NCBI GenBank assembly: GCA_004794785.1
Contig: SJOL01003706.1
Span: forward strand, 62,001-126,000
Length of the DNA stretch: 64,000 nucleotides
Source: Opisthorchis felineus
Lineage: Eukaryota; Platyhelminthes; Trematoda; Opisthorchiida; Opisthorchiidae
Direction of reading: 5' to 3'
Positions 46,502-57,835 of the stretch are shown here, in pieces. The translations under genes were made by a program, and so were the position numbers. Position 1 is the stretch's first letter; every line of letters begins with the position of its first letter. The notes below the pieces were generated by a model that worked only from the letters and a program-made list of their open reading frames with translations, was not told the DNA's origin and did no database searches.

Positions 46502-46692
46502 AGATAGCTCAGTGGTTAAGGAGCGCACTTATTGACCAGGAGGTCCGTGGTTCGAACCCAACCTAGGCATCTTGACTGCTCCTGTCTGAGCTTGTGCAAC
46601 CTGACAGTATCTCACCCTTCGTGCTTCCTTGGTGTGGCATGGTAGCTATGCACCGGAAGGATGTTACAGTTGAACGATTATTCATTATTATT
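46502..46692 (+). mobile_element. tRNA-derived SINE, best full-length copy
   Basis: Reference copy in this window, about 190 bp. The A box TAGCTCAGTGG is at 46505-46515 and the perfect B box GGTTCGAACC at 46549-46558, spaced as in a tRNA. The body includes CTTGACTGCTCCTGTCTGAG, GTGCTTCCTTGGTGTGGCAT and GGAAGGATGTTACAGTTGAA, ending in an ATTATTATT tail. The tRNA-like head is not a functional gene: the anticodon arm does not pair well and there is no matching acceptor stem. Such SINEs are transcribed by RNA polymerase III and moved by a partner LINE. Confidence 0.92.
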
Positions 46693-46719
46693 GCAGCTAT
46701 CTATTGGTAACCGATAGCC

Positions 46720-47060
46720 ACCAGATGTGATCCCATGGAATTCAGATTAAAAACCTGGGTATTTATATCACGTGAACGGTTGACAATAGCAGTGCTTCTT
46801 GCTTGACGAGTCAGTCTGTATTGGTGTCTTTATCAGCGACCGAATCTCAGCATAATCTGGCACTAGAAACGGGTTTTGACGTCAAGTCGGATTTAGCTTA
46901 GTTGAGCTAGATAATTGGACCGCACAAAGATGACAGTTTACTGGAGTTCAGTCCGCTAAAGCGCTCAGTGCAACTCCTGTGCCGTACCACAGGCCATCGG
47001 TTCTTGGTCGCCAGATACCCGGAAAGTAAAGTGCAAAGAAGACTCAGTTCGTTCTGAATC
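46720..47060 (-). mobile_element. RTE-like endonuclease fragment
   Basis: Minus strand from about 47040: damaged PGIWRPRTDGLWYGTGVALS (the GDPDxxxxGxYGVGVALS segment), then TPVNCHLCAVQLSSSTKLNP, and a shifted frame through the YAPT region toward 46800. Similar to 35980-35760 and 38640-38800. Ends near 46720 beside the SINE. Confidence 0.75.
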
Positions 47061-49875
47061 CAGTGGCCTGGTCTATCCTGAGCGCGCAGGGAACAGGGTA
47101 TAGACGTTACTGTGTAAAGCAGGTGTGTGTAGCCCCATCGGGCTCTCGACAGGTTTCAGCCATATTTCGACTGTATTTGGTGGCTCGCCAGATGCCACGG
47201 CCGATTGTTGGGGAACACATTGTGCGCTTCTGGGGCCCACATCCTTTCTCAGAGAAATTTGGCATCACTACCATAAATTGACTGGAGAAACACGTTACTG
47301 ACCTCAAACTCCCTTCGCAGGAAAGGGTATAATCTGACTCCCAGAAGACCCCGTTAAGCTATTTCCCCTAGTACAGGGATTCGCTACCCTCGGTCTGAAG
47401 GCTTTCTTGTGACCTTCCTGACATGGTCAAGTCTTGCGGATGGAATCGATTTCGGTTAAATTACATTTTATGGATCAATTTACCATAATCAGCTCTCAGC
47501 CCTATACAAGTCGTACAGTGGTTCATCAATAGTTAATGAATTTGTGACAGAGAAATACACACTGAAGATTTCAGCTGAAAACTGAACTGGAGCTTCCGTA
47601 TTGACGGGGTGAACGTTGCGAGCATTTCTTTTTATTGATGTTTTAGGTGGGTGGTAGAAATGCACCGAGTGCAATTGGTCAGATCCAGGAACACCAATAA
47701 GAGCACGAATATGTCTTGTCTACCGATGTCCCTAGCCATTTTGCGAAACTTGTATCTCTATCCATGAAAGCGGCTGTTGCCAGCACAATTGTTGTACTTG
47801 TGGCGCCCGGATTTCGGAATATAATCTCTCTAGCCTAATCCCAACATGTGTGCTGTTGACCGAATAGGGTCATACGAAATATATATGGTCTCTCAGCGAC
47901 CGTCCTAACTACCTCAATCTAGCTGGCATCATCGGTGTATCCGTCGCATGTTCATCCTCTTTATCGAAAACCATCTGACGGGTTACTCGTCTACTATCAG
48001 GAATCCCGTCTTCCGTGGCGCGAATTATTAGATGGACAACTTAGGACTTGGCAGAAAGGCTTAAAGGAGATTCCGGAAAGTTTTGGTGCTATTGCTATTT
48101 TTCTTCCAGGTATTAGGTGCTCGAGCTCCCTATGGTTGGTCAGCGACGATTCAAAAAATGGTGGCCAGTTTATGTCGGCGGCGTTTGTAATTCCAATTTC
48201 TACCCAAATTGCTTGGTTAAATCCTTTGGAGTACAGGCATCTAGGGTTGTGTAGGACAGGTTGCTCTGAACCACTTCACTTTTGCACATCGAGGCTTTTA
48301 AAGTAAGATGTCTATGGTTGCGCAACAGTGAAATGTGGACGTATTCGCTGGTCTACTTTGCGTGAAAGTGGTATTGGGGATGACCTCTACGTTACGAAGT
48401 CATACCACGAACGCGGCAGTATTTCGGAGTACTCGGTAGTCAAACTCTGCGGTCGACCATAATTTTGGGTAGTCTGACGATATAGAGCGCACTAGCAGAT
48501 TTAGTTCTGCCATTGATGGCCTACGTCGATGTCACTTCCAGATAATCAGTTGGTCGATTGATTGGTTCGTTGTAATCATTAAGTTTAGGTCTCCTCCTCA
48601 TACTCAGTATTTCGGTGACACTACACACGGACGAGTTGCATGCGGAATCGCGTGGTTGAATTATTCGGGTTGTTTATTGTTGCACGCCTCTGTAAATTCC
48701 TCTTCCGCAATGCACACTGATTACTTACTCTATGTTAATAAGCGAATACCGTAGGTACATTTTGTTCTCCAAGGGTTGGTGGCTGGTAGGGATTCTTTCA
48801 TGGTCATGTTGGTCATGGTGGCAAGGAAAATTGAAGAAGTGGCGGCAGCAGCATCAGCGACAACTTTACTGGGGCATATGAGGACCATGCGTTCACGGCA
48901 GAGGCTAATATACAGTAGCTGTAGACCGATGCCATCGGTTTTGTCACTAAGTGGAAGCGTATCTCTATGATCACCGAGCATTCCTAGACAAAGCGCACGA
49001 TAAGTCGTGTATACAAAACGGCCGTGAGCAACTCTGCGTTATGGCCATCCGACTTGGTCGCGGCGACTCACAGATTGAAAATGCTCCTGTACATTTCACT
49101 ATTGCAGCTCCCGGGACGCCACAGATTTCAGCTGTCGGCAGCGAGTTCGCTGGGCAACCGCCGCTGTCTGCACTAATAATTTACTGCTCTCGCGGACGTC
49201 TGATCCCTTTCCAGGGGTATTCAGTATGTGCGGATACGATAACTTGATATAGTGTGAACCGATTGTCCCATATATTGATTCCCCGTCGGGGAAACGCTTT
49301 CGGGAATTATCGGAATGCCATACTAGTAGGAGGGGATGAACAAAGATGACCTTGACGAACACTTTTGCATCGACGTGATGAAATTCACCCGTATCCGAAT
49401 GCTTGAAAAAGCAATCGCTCCGGATATTCAATAATCCAGCATACGCACAACCGAAACATTCTGATGCAATGGGGTGAACCAACATACTTTTCTGACGTAA
49501 TGACGTCCTGAGGGATAACTTTTCGTGTCAACTAGCTACGTTGAATAAAAAGCACAAGTAGAGATAGCTTACCATGAAGGCGTTTCCCAATATACCGACA
49601 GAAACGCTGTCTTTTGAAACCATATTGGGTTTTCGTTCGTTGTTGTGTACCTCGTTCCAGGTTGTTCATCTTCGTGTGGTTCCAAAAATAGGCAATATAC
49701 GAGTAGCATAGGCTAAAATGCTGGCAAATTCCAGTCGAGAAGAGTCTGTTACCGTGGCCGTTTCATATGACAATCGAGTAGTAAACCTGCATCAATGGCG
49801 TGGGCTGCTTTTTTATGAGAATCCCCTCTGGATAGTGGGTCAGTCCGCTTGGACCCCAGAAACTGGCTCATCCTT
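47061..49875. other. Unassigned stretch with two longer frames
   Basis: A 123-codon plus frame (47935-48306) and a 128-codon minus frame (49099-49485) are the longest here. Neither starts or ends with anything I recognise and neither shows a domain. At this composition frames of that length are expected by chance a few times in 64 kb. No SINE or LINE piece was identified. Confidence 0.35.
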
Positions 49876-49990
49876 GTTTTTTTGTCAGGAAGGTCACATT
49901 CGTAAAAATAATACTTGAATGCGAACATACAACTCCACCAAAATCCTATTCAAAAAGCCTACCGAGTATCCAGGTCAGGGGAAGATAGTT
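49876..49990 (+). repeat. Leader segment shared with 21342-21460 (gypsy-associated)
   Basis: TTTGTCAGGAAGGTCACATT, then CTCCACCAAAATCC, CAAAAAGCCTACCGAG and TATCCAGGTCAGG align colinearly with the segment upstream of the gypsy gag at 21.7 kb. No gag follows here; about 100 bp later the similarity is lost. Confidence 0.5.
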
Positions 49991-50199
49991 ATTGACTAGC
50001 TGCTCAAGCGGCCAACCCGCAAAGCCGGTCGATGCTCAGACTTTGATGCGTGTTCTGGATACACTTCACAACTTACCTGATGCCGACTGGGATGCCTGTA
50101 GTGAGGATTAATACCGCGATGGTCCTTGTTTTTTTTGCACTTGTATGTTTACAATGAAGTTTTTTTAGTCCTCACTAGTGTCTTTTTCCGTCTCTGAAG

Positions 50200-51720
50200 T
50201 ATTGAAACCCAGATTGTAGTTAGTCGCACGCGATCACAAATCCCCTAACCCAGTATATGAGGATAAGTTCTGAGGCATCGAAGAAGGCGTTTATCCCTTG
50301 CCTTGGAGAGACGTTGCGGTAGAAGGGATGCAAAGATTCTAGTCGTACCATCGGTTCCACTAATTCCACGACTGACTTCTTTTTTAGGGGGATGGACAGT
50401 GTGTTCTTGAAGTGCACTGACCCTGAGAAACAGATTTCTTTCTCGATATTGATCAAAACAACTTATAGAGAGCCTCAGAAAGTATGGGCAGGTAGTGTTC
50501 GTAGAGGTCGGCTGGGATTCTGTCTTTTCCGAGGAGTTTACCTTATTCAGCTTTTTGATAATAATGGTGATTTCCAGTTCGATCAGCTGAGCACAGCTAC
50601 TCTAATCATGACTACTGATAAAATCCCCATTTGTTTCGCACTGCAAACGTTTGCCTGAAAACGTTCGTATGAGACGGAAATGTCGGCGGAAATCTCCCAC
50701 TTCGTTTACGGAATCCATGCTTGATTCAGTGTCTGACCAGTATGAGGTGCGATCCCTCCTGGCGGAACGTGCGTGCTTCTGTTGCTTCTTCGTATAAACA
50801 CATGGTGTCCTCAGTTATCCAGTCGTTTTGATGTCGACGCACATAGCCTAGCTCATCTGCGATGGCTTGCTCATGTGAGAATCCATCAGAACCACTTAAT
50901 TGTCAAATTGGTTAGGACCGATGATGTCCAATCTCGCGGTTTTGGATTTTGAAAACATTCTTTGCCTTTTTCAGAGCGATTGAGTGGTGTGGTGATCACG
51001 CGCTTTGAGGAGTATTTGCTTCTAGCAATCAGGTGAAATTTGAGCTCCGTACGAACGAATGCATGATATAGTGTTTCTAGTCTCTGCGAATTACAATCTT
51101 CACCTGGTGAGGCCCACGGTGTGCCCGCCAAGATACAATCTATCTGTGCGACTGTGTGACCATCGTTCGGGTACCACGTTGATACGTATTCCCTCCGATA
51201 GTGGAAGTGTGTATTGCTGACAACGTGTTGGTTGGTGGTAATGAAGTTGATGGACCTGTCGGCATTCTCGCACGGTTGTTTGAAACTAAACTGACCAAGT
51301 AAGTGGACAGCGTTGTCCTTCTGTCTCGCGACTTGGGCGTCCTAGTCACCCGCCGTTATCAGTATATCTCGTTTTGATGCCTTATTGACTACTAATTTCT
51401 GTTCGTACAGCTCATCTTTGCGAGTTGGGTTTAATGTAGATGGCAATCTCTGTCAGGTCGACCGAGGTGTCTTTAAAAAGAACCATTACGAGTCCTGAAG
51501 ATATTGTTGTCCATACAGTGGGTACGTCATTAGCACGGCAACTTAGAGCGAAGGTATCTTCACAGATGATTGGGTTTTCGACTGATCTACTTTGTGAAAC
51601 TTCTGTTCCTGGTATCTAGATTTTCCTGGTACCGGAGTCAAACCGTCGAGTTTCGGAAAGCCATGCTATGTCTAACCGCTAATCATAGCTACTTTTCTTG
51701 GTGATTCTCCAGTTGGAGCG
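50200..51720 (-). mobile_element. Second type of RTE-like element: endonuclease and start of reverse transcriptase
   Basis: Minus strand. Near 51690-51650 RLDIAWLSETRRFDSGTRKI matches the DIxGLSETRW start of endonuclease. Near 51250-51120, across frames, come INFITTNQHVVSNTHFHYRR and STWYPNDGHTVAQIDCILAG, the NxLVxxNTxFxHKxxxxxTW...IDYILV segment of the CFDP2-like RTE endonucleases. Near 50580-50470 comes IELEITIIIKKLNKVNSS, then GKDRIPADLYEHYLPI, the pre-polymerase segment (AIKxLKxNKAPGxDxIPAE). Stops and frameshifts are common and the polymerase core is missing. It differs from families I and II, whose endonuclease lacks this wording. Confidence 0.75.
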
Positions 51721-54700
51721 GTTAAGAAGAGTTCGAGTGTTTCAACAGCTTCTTACATGTTTGCAGCTTGCAGTTTGGTTACAGGAGCCTCTGGACCAGT
51801 AGCACCATTGAAATTTCGGGGGATTTTCACGAATTGCTTCCCCAACAGTACCCGGCTATTGTTCGAGGGTGCACCCAAGCGCTATTAGTGAGACAGCAGA
51901 GAATGGTTGGACGGCGCTGCCATCATGGTCGTTGACTCTCGAGGGTAGTTCCATCCGCCCATCCCATTAAAGCTTATTCTTGCCGCTCGTCGTCTAGACT
52001 GAAGGCTTAGTCCTTAAACAACCAATCGAGCTTCAGCGAGCTTAAAGCGACTGGTATCTGTCTTCATCCATTTGCTTTAGTGGAACACTGCCACGGAAAG
52101 GTGGTCAGTATATACGTGGTAACAAGCTTTTTGTGAGCATCTCTTAAGATGAAAATAACGACGTTACTCGTTTCCCTTGGGCACCCGCTTACGGCCACAC
52201 TGAAACTCAACGACGTACAAACTTTAGCTAGCAACTTGGCCAGAAAGTGATACCATGATCATAAGTGTTACCGTATGTGCGTCTAGTTTTTGCAGGGATT
52301 CGAACCGTACGTAGAGAGGGTCACGTGTACCCCAGCCGGTAAGACGGAAAATCACGTAGTACTCTGTGATTTTAGCTACCTTCATTTCACGCTGTTGAAA
52401 GGTTGGCAGCGAACAGGTTGTAGCCTGTTCGGAGCAGAAAACATTGATTTGGCGTTCGTATTACATATATCAACTAACCTGATGTGACGGCTTTATTTGT
52501 TATACAGGGAATACTGATTCAGTGCCAAGCATTCGCCTGCACACCACTTAGTTTCATACATGGGGTGGCCACCTAACTTCTGTTGTACTACTGATGCCCT
52601 TGAGATCTTCAGATTAGAGTGGTCAAGTTACGTAACCATAAGGTAAGACTGCTCTTATAGTTGCAGTGTATGCACAACCCTTAAGCTTCAACGAAACCCG
52701 CTTTTGACACCGTAAGTGGCACAATTTCACAAACACTGCAAGCGCCTTGATAATGTGTGTAAGACCTTTATCTACCACAACCTAGTCATGACCTCTTCAG
52801 CTACCAAAGCACAGGAGCGAAGCAACAATTTGAAGCTCTTTGCTTTGAGGCTTCAAACAGACACAAGATACTTGAAATTTCTGGAGCGAAGGTACAAATC
52901 GTATACCAAGACAAGAAGCCATTTCAGACACTTTAGAGTAGGCTGTTTGTCTGACAGCGAGACAATGTCGCCTACTAATCCCACATCCACTGGGATGCAT
53001 TTTCGTTACCGAAACTTACGGTCCTTCCAAAGTTTAATGATGATATCAATGACAAAATTGAACGAAACGGAGAGAGAATGCAGCCTTAGCGAACCCAATT
53101 CGTAGTGAACCATCACGCGGTTATGCATGTGGGAATAAAGTGCATGGTGTGTGTTTCCGAATTTCAGTCAGTTATATGCGGAATAACTTACCTACCCACG
53201 TAGTCAAAGGCTCTGTGGCATGTGTAGTGCTGCTCCAGCACATAACCTAATGTGCGGATGTGGTTGGTGCACCAGCTACTCGGACGGAATCGTGTTTGAC
53301 ACTTTCAGGTTAGCGCCTAACACGTGGTTTAACATCACAGAATTATTGAAGCCAGCAGCCGTATTATGGCAAGTGTAAGGCTTACGAAAGGGTTGTACCA
53401 AATGTAATGCAAAGTTTTGCGACCTTTTTTACTAACCGACATTCATCGTTCAACTGTGGCGCAATCTCCGGTTCAAAGGGACCAGTCAATGTGGCGTTCA
53501 TCACAAGCGCTTCATTGCGCCAACTTTGAACCCAACTGTCAGCTCCCTTTTGAAAAAAAAAACAGATACGCACTGTTGTACTCACTTCTTCGTAGCCAAT
53601 TTCACTTTCCTAGGGCCATCAGATCGTTGTCCCCGAAGACTGTCTTTCATTGGATAGTACAGACAGAAGTTGGAGAGCATTGGATCCAGACTGTATGTTG
53701 GATGAGCGACCGCCTACCAAACTGGCTTATCCGTCGTCTTGATTTGTTGCTAAGGTCGTTTCTGATCACATACTGTCATGGTGGATGTGAACTCTTCAGA
53801 TTTTCTTGGGCTTCTTTTCCCTGAAGGTTTTTCTAAGGTTCGGAAACATCCCAATGCATTGCTTGCTGATTACGATACAATCACATTCCCTAAAATGAAG
53901 ATGAATGACACCCTTTACAGCCGAAAAACAGTCAGCATGGCTTTCTGTGCAGATCCTGTCTCTTGAACTTCTTAAGTCTTAGAAGAATGTGTGACGCCAC
54001 TCAGCAGATTGTTCCTTCATTTCCGAACCGCGAAGATGCACTGACGATTCATCCTTGATCACTATATCAGAAGTCTATCTTTGTTAGCTTGAACCATTTC
54101 CATCAGACCTGAGAAGACTTCCACTCTCCTCTCCCTCAAATAATAGAGACCACAACATTTTATTCGACAACGGGCAGTATCACGTTTCTTCATCCCGACA
54201 CCCACCTTGATGGATAGACTGGAAGTGTATTACGCAAATTTAAATTGAAGAATTCTCCGTATAATTGAACCACTTATCCGACACAGTAACCTATCAGTGC
54301 CATCTCACGCCCCAGCGTTCTCACCTGTGTTTTGAGTGAAGGCGATACTGAGACCGAGATCCTGGCCGTCCTTTCCCGTCACCCCAGACGCTATATCCCT
54401 TACACTCCAGGTTACTTTTCAAAAGACTTATTATCAATCCTCCTTTTAAGTCATACAACGAGCAACTGAACTATTTTTAAGAAATTTTTCAAGAAGAAAA
54501 GGTGTACTGTGTCCGGATGGCCATGCGGCTTCCATTACCGTCTGACCTTTTGGTTGTTTCTACTACACACGCACTACGCACCAATAATTGGTCTGTTTGC
54601 TGCACTTATTGCAACGTCTGTGTTCAGAATTAGATCCGGCACTGAGCCGGCGTCCTTTTATCCGGGTTTTCTTCCTTAGACTGACTGGGTAACCGACAGT

Positions 54701-57020
54701 TTTATACATGGTTCAACATCTATAGAGGAAGAACTGGAAGACGCCGGTGAAAAACACGCCTCTAGATACGGCTTGAATGGTTTGAATCAACCTCCATCAT
54801 TCTACTTTTGATTGGAATCCCGCTTCTATCGTCAGACACCTTGTTTACTGCGGCCACCAGACTGACATTCCTTCGTCCTTTAAAATTGTCACAAATGTGA
54901 AATCCCGTTGACCTATCTTGAAGCTTTGTTGATCACACAATTTGGGGCAGGCTTTTGTTCACAAAAAGAACAGTCTGATCCACGTGACCCGTTTGCACGT
55001 TGTACGCCTTTCAGCTGGAATTTTATTGATTTCTACGTTCGTTACCTATATGACACGGCGTTTGACAATAACGTTGGAAACGCTACCATACCATATACAC
55101 TATTCTCCGTCTGTCCTTACTCGAATGTTTACGATCACTTTTCTACTCCATCTAACTCCAAACAATGACATCATAACTGAAGGTCAAATGTGACAAAAAT
55201 TAGTGCACACATCGTGTGTGGGCTTCCCACTCTTGTGTTTGGTCATCTCGCTTGCAAAGGATATTTCCCTCACACTATCCACAATTCTTTGTCATCTGCT
55301 TTAATGTATCGGGATCAGTGGGTACACTTAATTAAACAAGCCATCCACTTGCTCCGATCATCCTTCTGGAAGCTGTCGGCCGTTTTATTATTAGATTGAG
55401 ATGTCAAAGCAGGGTACACATCTTATCCACAGTGCCACCGCTTACCTGAATCCCACCAGTGAAAGCATGTTCACATTCACATTGTTCGGGCAGCTCAACT
55501 GATGCTAAGCATACGTGCTTGGTTTCTACGCTTTGTCCAGCACAGGTATATACTTTCCACCGATTGGGACGCGCATTCGTTGCGGCCGTTAGTACAGATC
55601 CAGTAGTTAAATAATTTATTTTCTGGCTTTACCATGTGAGTCATCGCTTGGCCCAACAAACGCGTGCTCTCTTGTTCCGTTCTGCCTAGGATAGCTCCTG
55701 AGTAACCATCCCTAGTCCCCGACAGACGCAAGAGTACTGTTCAGCCACACTGAGATAACACAGGTCGACCTATGTGATTCCACTGTCATTTCTTGGTTTT
55801 CGATCCCACTCGCTTCCCTACTCTCATGGAGTGTGTGTAACGTGTACGAAAAAATGAATCTCATGTTGCGAGCCAATTATTGGGCCATGCGTAACAGCAT
55901 CACCAATGGTTTCCTGGTCCTACTCTTGAAGTTACGATTAATTCATTTGAAGCTGAAATGTTATAGTTTGGCAGCAGGACAACAGTTAATGCGTTGGGCC
56001 GATGTCATGCAAGCCCAGCCTGGTGCGTGGGCAGAAACGTGTGTCTAATGCGCACGGCTCGTGAGCACATAAGCACAGTTTGTCTAGCGCATTGTTAAAA
56101 TGCATCTAAATGACAAGCCCTCACCATTCATCCAAACGGCGCACATACGCTGTTCGAAACTGATGTGTACATAGAAGTGGCCCTCAATGACTGAATTAAC
56201 ATAGTGAATTTGAAGAATTTTGGGGAATCTTAGGATGATAGGTACCGAAGGATGCTGCGATTCAGCCACTAAGTCCCTCTGAAATCGACAGCGTTATTTG
56301 CCTGATGCTGGCATCAAGTGCTTACAGCTTTCGGTACCGTCATGGAGGGAGCCGGCAGTCTGCTGTCGCGTCCCGACTGCATATGAAGTTCATGAATAAC
56401 TATCGATCTTCCGGTTGGGAATTTCGCATCGTTTTCTCCGATTATGCTTATCTTTGCGCGCTCAACGTTCAACAGTCTATCTGCTCGACGTTCCTGAGGC
56501 AGTCGGATGTGAAGTGCACTACCGACCGTCTGACTCACCTGCACCTGTGTGTATCGTGTCTGAGGCATGGAAGGATTGAGCTCACGATTCGCACTCACCT
56601 GTCACACTCACAAGCTCAAGGATAAACATCGATTGGTTCTAGTGCGGTGAGGTGTGCGCCCAGCGCAGGTGCGTACGTGTGCACGCCCGCGCAGGCTAGA
56701 TGTTCGGAAGACGGGCGAAATGTTCGATGAGTAGTTCACAATACGATATCCGGCCATCTGCGACCAGACGGCGCCACACCACCTGTGCTTTGAAGTTACA
56801 GCCCCAAAGCATATAGGGCCGTAGCCCTGGTATGCTTCGATTGATCAAGGTTGGTGGTGCCCCTGGATGCAGATGGATGCCAAACCTCTACGGTGCAAAG
56901 CAATAGAGCCACCTGCATCAGTTAGCGTGACAGCTATAACAATAGACCATTTGCGTAAACCTTCGAGCCGCAGACAAAATTACCTGGTGAACATTGACTG
57001 ATCACAGCCACATTCTTCAA
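51721..57020. other. Long unassigned stretch
   Basis: More than 5 kb without a supported gene. Frames of 129 codons (52716-53105) and 135 codons (53417-53824) on the plus strand are the longest but show no domain. An overlapping pair of open frames at 56305-56625 (plus) and 56314-56598 (minus) precedes a CpG-rich patch at about 56640-56710 (GCGCCCAGCGCAGGTGCG). A minute exon-like interval at 52296-52338 has an acceptor-like TTTTTGCAG and a donor-like GTAAGA. Confidence 0.4.
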
Positions 57021-57023
57021 TAA

Positions 57024-57078
<55 letters not shown>

Positions 57079-57079
57079 A
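57021..57079. repeat. (AATA)n microsatellite
   Basis: About 15 uninterrupted AAAT units. SINE tails in this window end in short runs of the same motif, so this may have grown from an old SINE tail. No SINE body is recognisable beside it. Confidence 0.97.
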
Positions 57080-57387
57080 AGGGAGAATTGCGAGTTAGTC
57101 CTGCAACTGGAGCCAGTCTGCTGAAAAGCGGAGTAGTACTGTTCAGATGTTTGATCCTTCTTGAGAATCATAAGCAGTGCACACCTCACGAAGCTCCCGG
57201 AGTTTTCGAACACGATACCTCCCCGCCAGTAGTTTGAACAATTAAACATTCGGTCACGAAAGGTTGATCAACAGTGTGAGTAACTCGCACTTGGACATGA
57301 TATAGCGCAACTCATTCTTCAATCACGGAATCCACACCACATCTTTATGTTTCAGTGGGGATTTTGCTGGATAGGTATTTTGTTCCT

Positions 57388-57496
57388 ATTCACACCACTC
57401 TCGTTTGAACGGTCGTCCTCCTGTTCTGGCATAATTATTCCAGTGAGTCCACACCAAAGGGAAGCACTGGACTCGAGTTTCGCTCTTATTAGAGCT
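57388..57496 (-). mobile_element. Inverted copy of the tail of a second SINE
   Basis: The minus strand from 57496 reads AGCTCTAATAAGAGCGAAAC, TCGAGTCCAGTGCTTCCCTT and ends AGTGGTGTGAAT. It matches 57729-57835 on the plus strand at about 85-90% by eye. The tRNA-like head is replaced by other sequence, so it is 5' truncated or from a different subfamily. Confidence 0.85.
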
Positions 57497-57635
57497 ACCT
57501 GACTGGCGGGTTGATCGATCGTCACAACCAGGACAGTTACTGGGTCGTCGTTTGATGAGTCGGGCACACCAATCACATCGCTCAAGCGTGAACACGTTCG
57601 CCTGTTCAGACGTGAAAATTCAGGTGCGTCCAGAG

Positions 57636-57835
57636 TGCGTTGGTGAAGTAGTGGTAACCCGCTCGCTTCGCATGTCAGATGTCCGGAGTTCAAATCCCGG
57701 CACAGCCTTTGGATATGCACTGCTGATGAGCTCTAATAAGAGCTAAACTCGAGTCCAGTGCTTCCCTTGGGTGTGGACTCGCCTTAATGATTGCGCCAGT
57801 ACAGGAGGACGACCGTTCAAACGAGTGGTGTGAAT
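57636..57835 (+). mobile_element. tRNA-Ala-like SINE
   Basis: The head at 57636-57704 resembles tRNA-Ala. CTCGCTTCGCATGTCAG would form an anticodon arm with loop TTCGCAT (anticodon CGC) and one mismatched stem pair. GAGTTCAAATCCC (57685-57697) is a B box with the matching CCGG/CCGG-type T stem. The A-box region (GTAGTGGTAACCCG) is like alanine tRNA D arms. It lacks a paired acceptor stem, so it is not a tRNA gene. The body continues with a short palindrome AGCTCTAATAAGAGCT, then CGAGTCCAGTGCTTCCCTTG, and ends GTGGTGTGAAT at 57835, where similarity with the inverted partner stops. Confidence 0.75.

Noticed and set aside
46502..46575. Functional tRNA gene at the head of the SINE
   Set aside because: A and B boxes are good but the anticodon arm and acceptor stem do not pair, and the same head recurs with the same body at other loci.
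49099..49485. 128-codon minus-strand frame as a candidate gene
   Set aside because: No recognisable domain; kept only as a note in the region description.
53417..53824. 135-codon plus-strand frame as a candidate gene
   Set aside because: No domain, signal or neighbour supports it, and a frame of this length is expected by chance in this much sequence.
56980..57249. 89-codon minus-strand frame with LFIY repeats
   Set aside because: Produced by the AATA microsatellite at 57021-57079.
57636..57704. Functional tRNA-Ala(CGC) gene
   Set aside because: No paired acceptor stem and one mismatch in the anticodon stem; the downstream body is repeated, as in a SINE.
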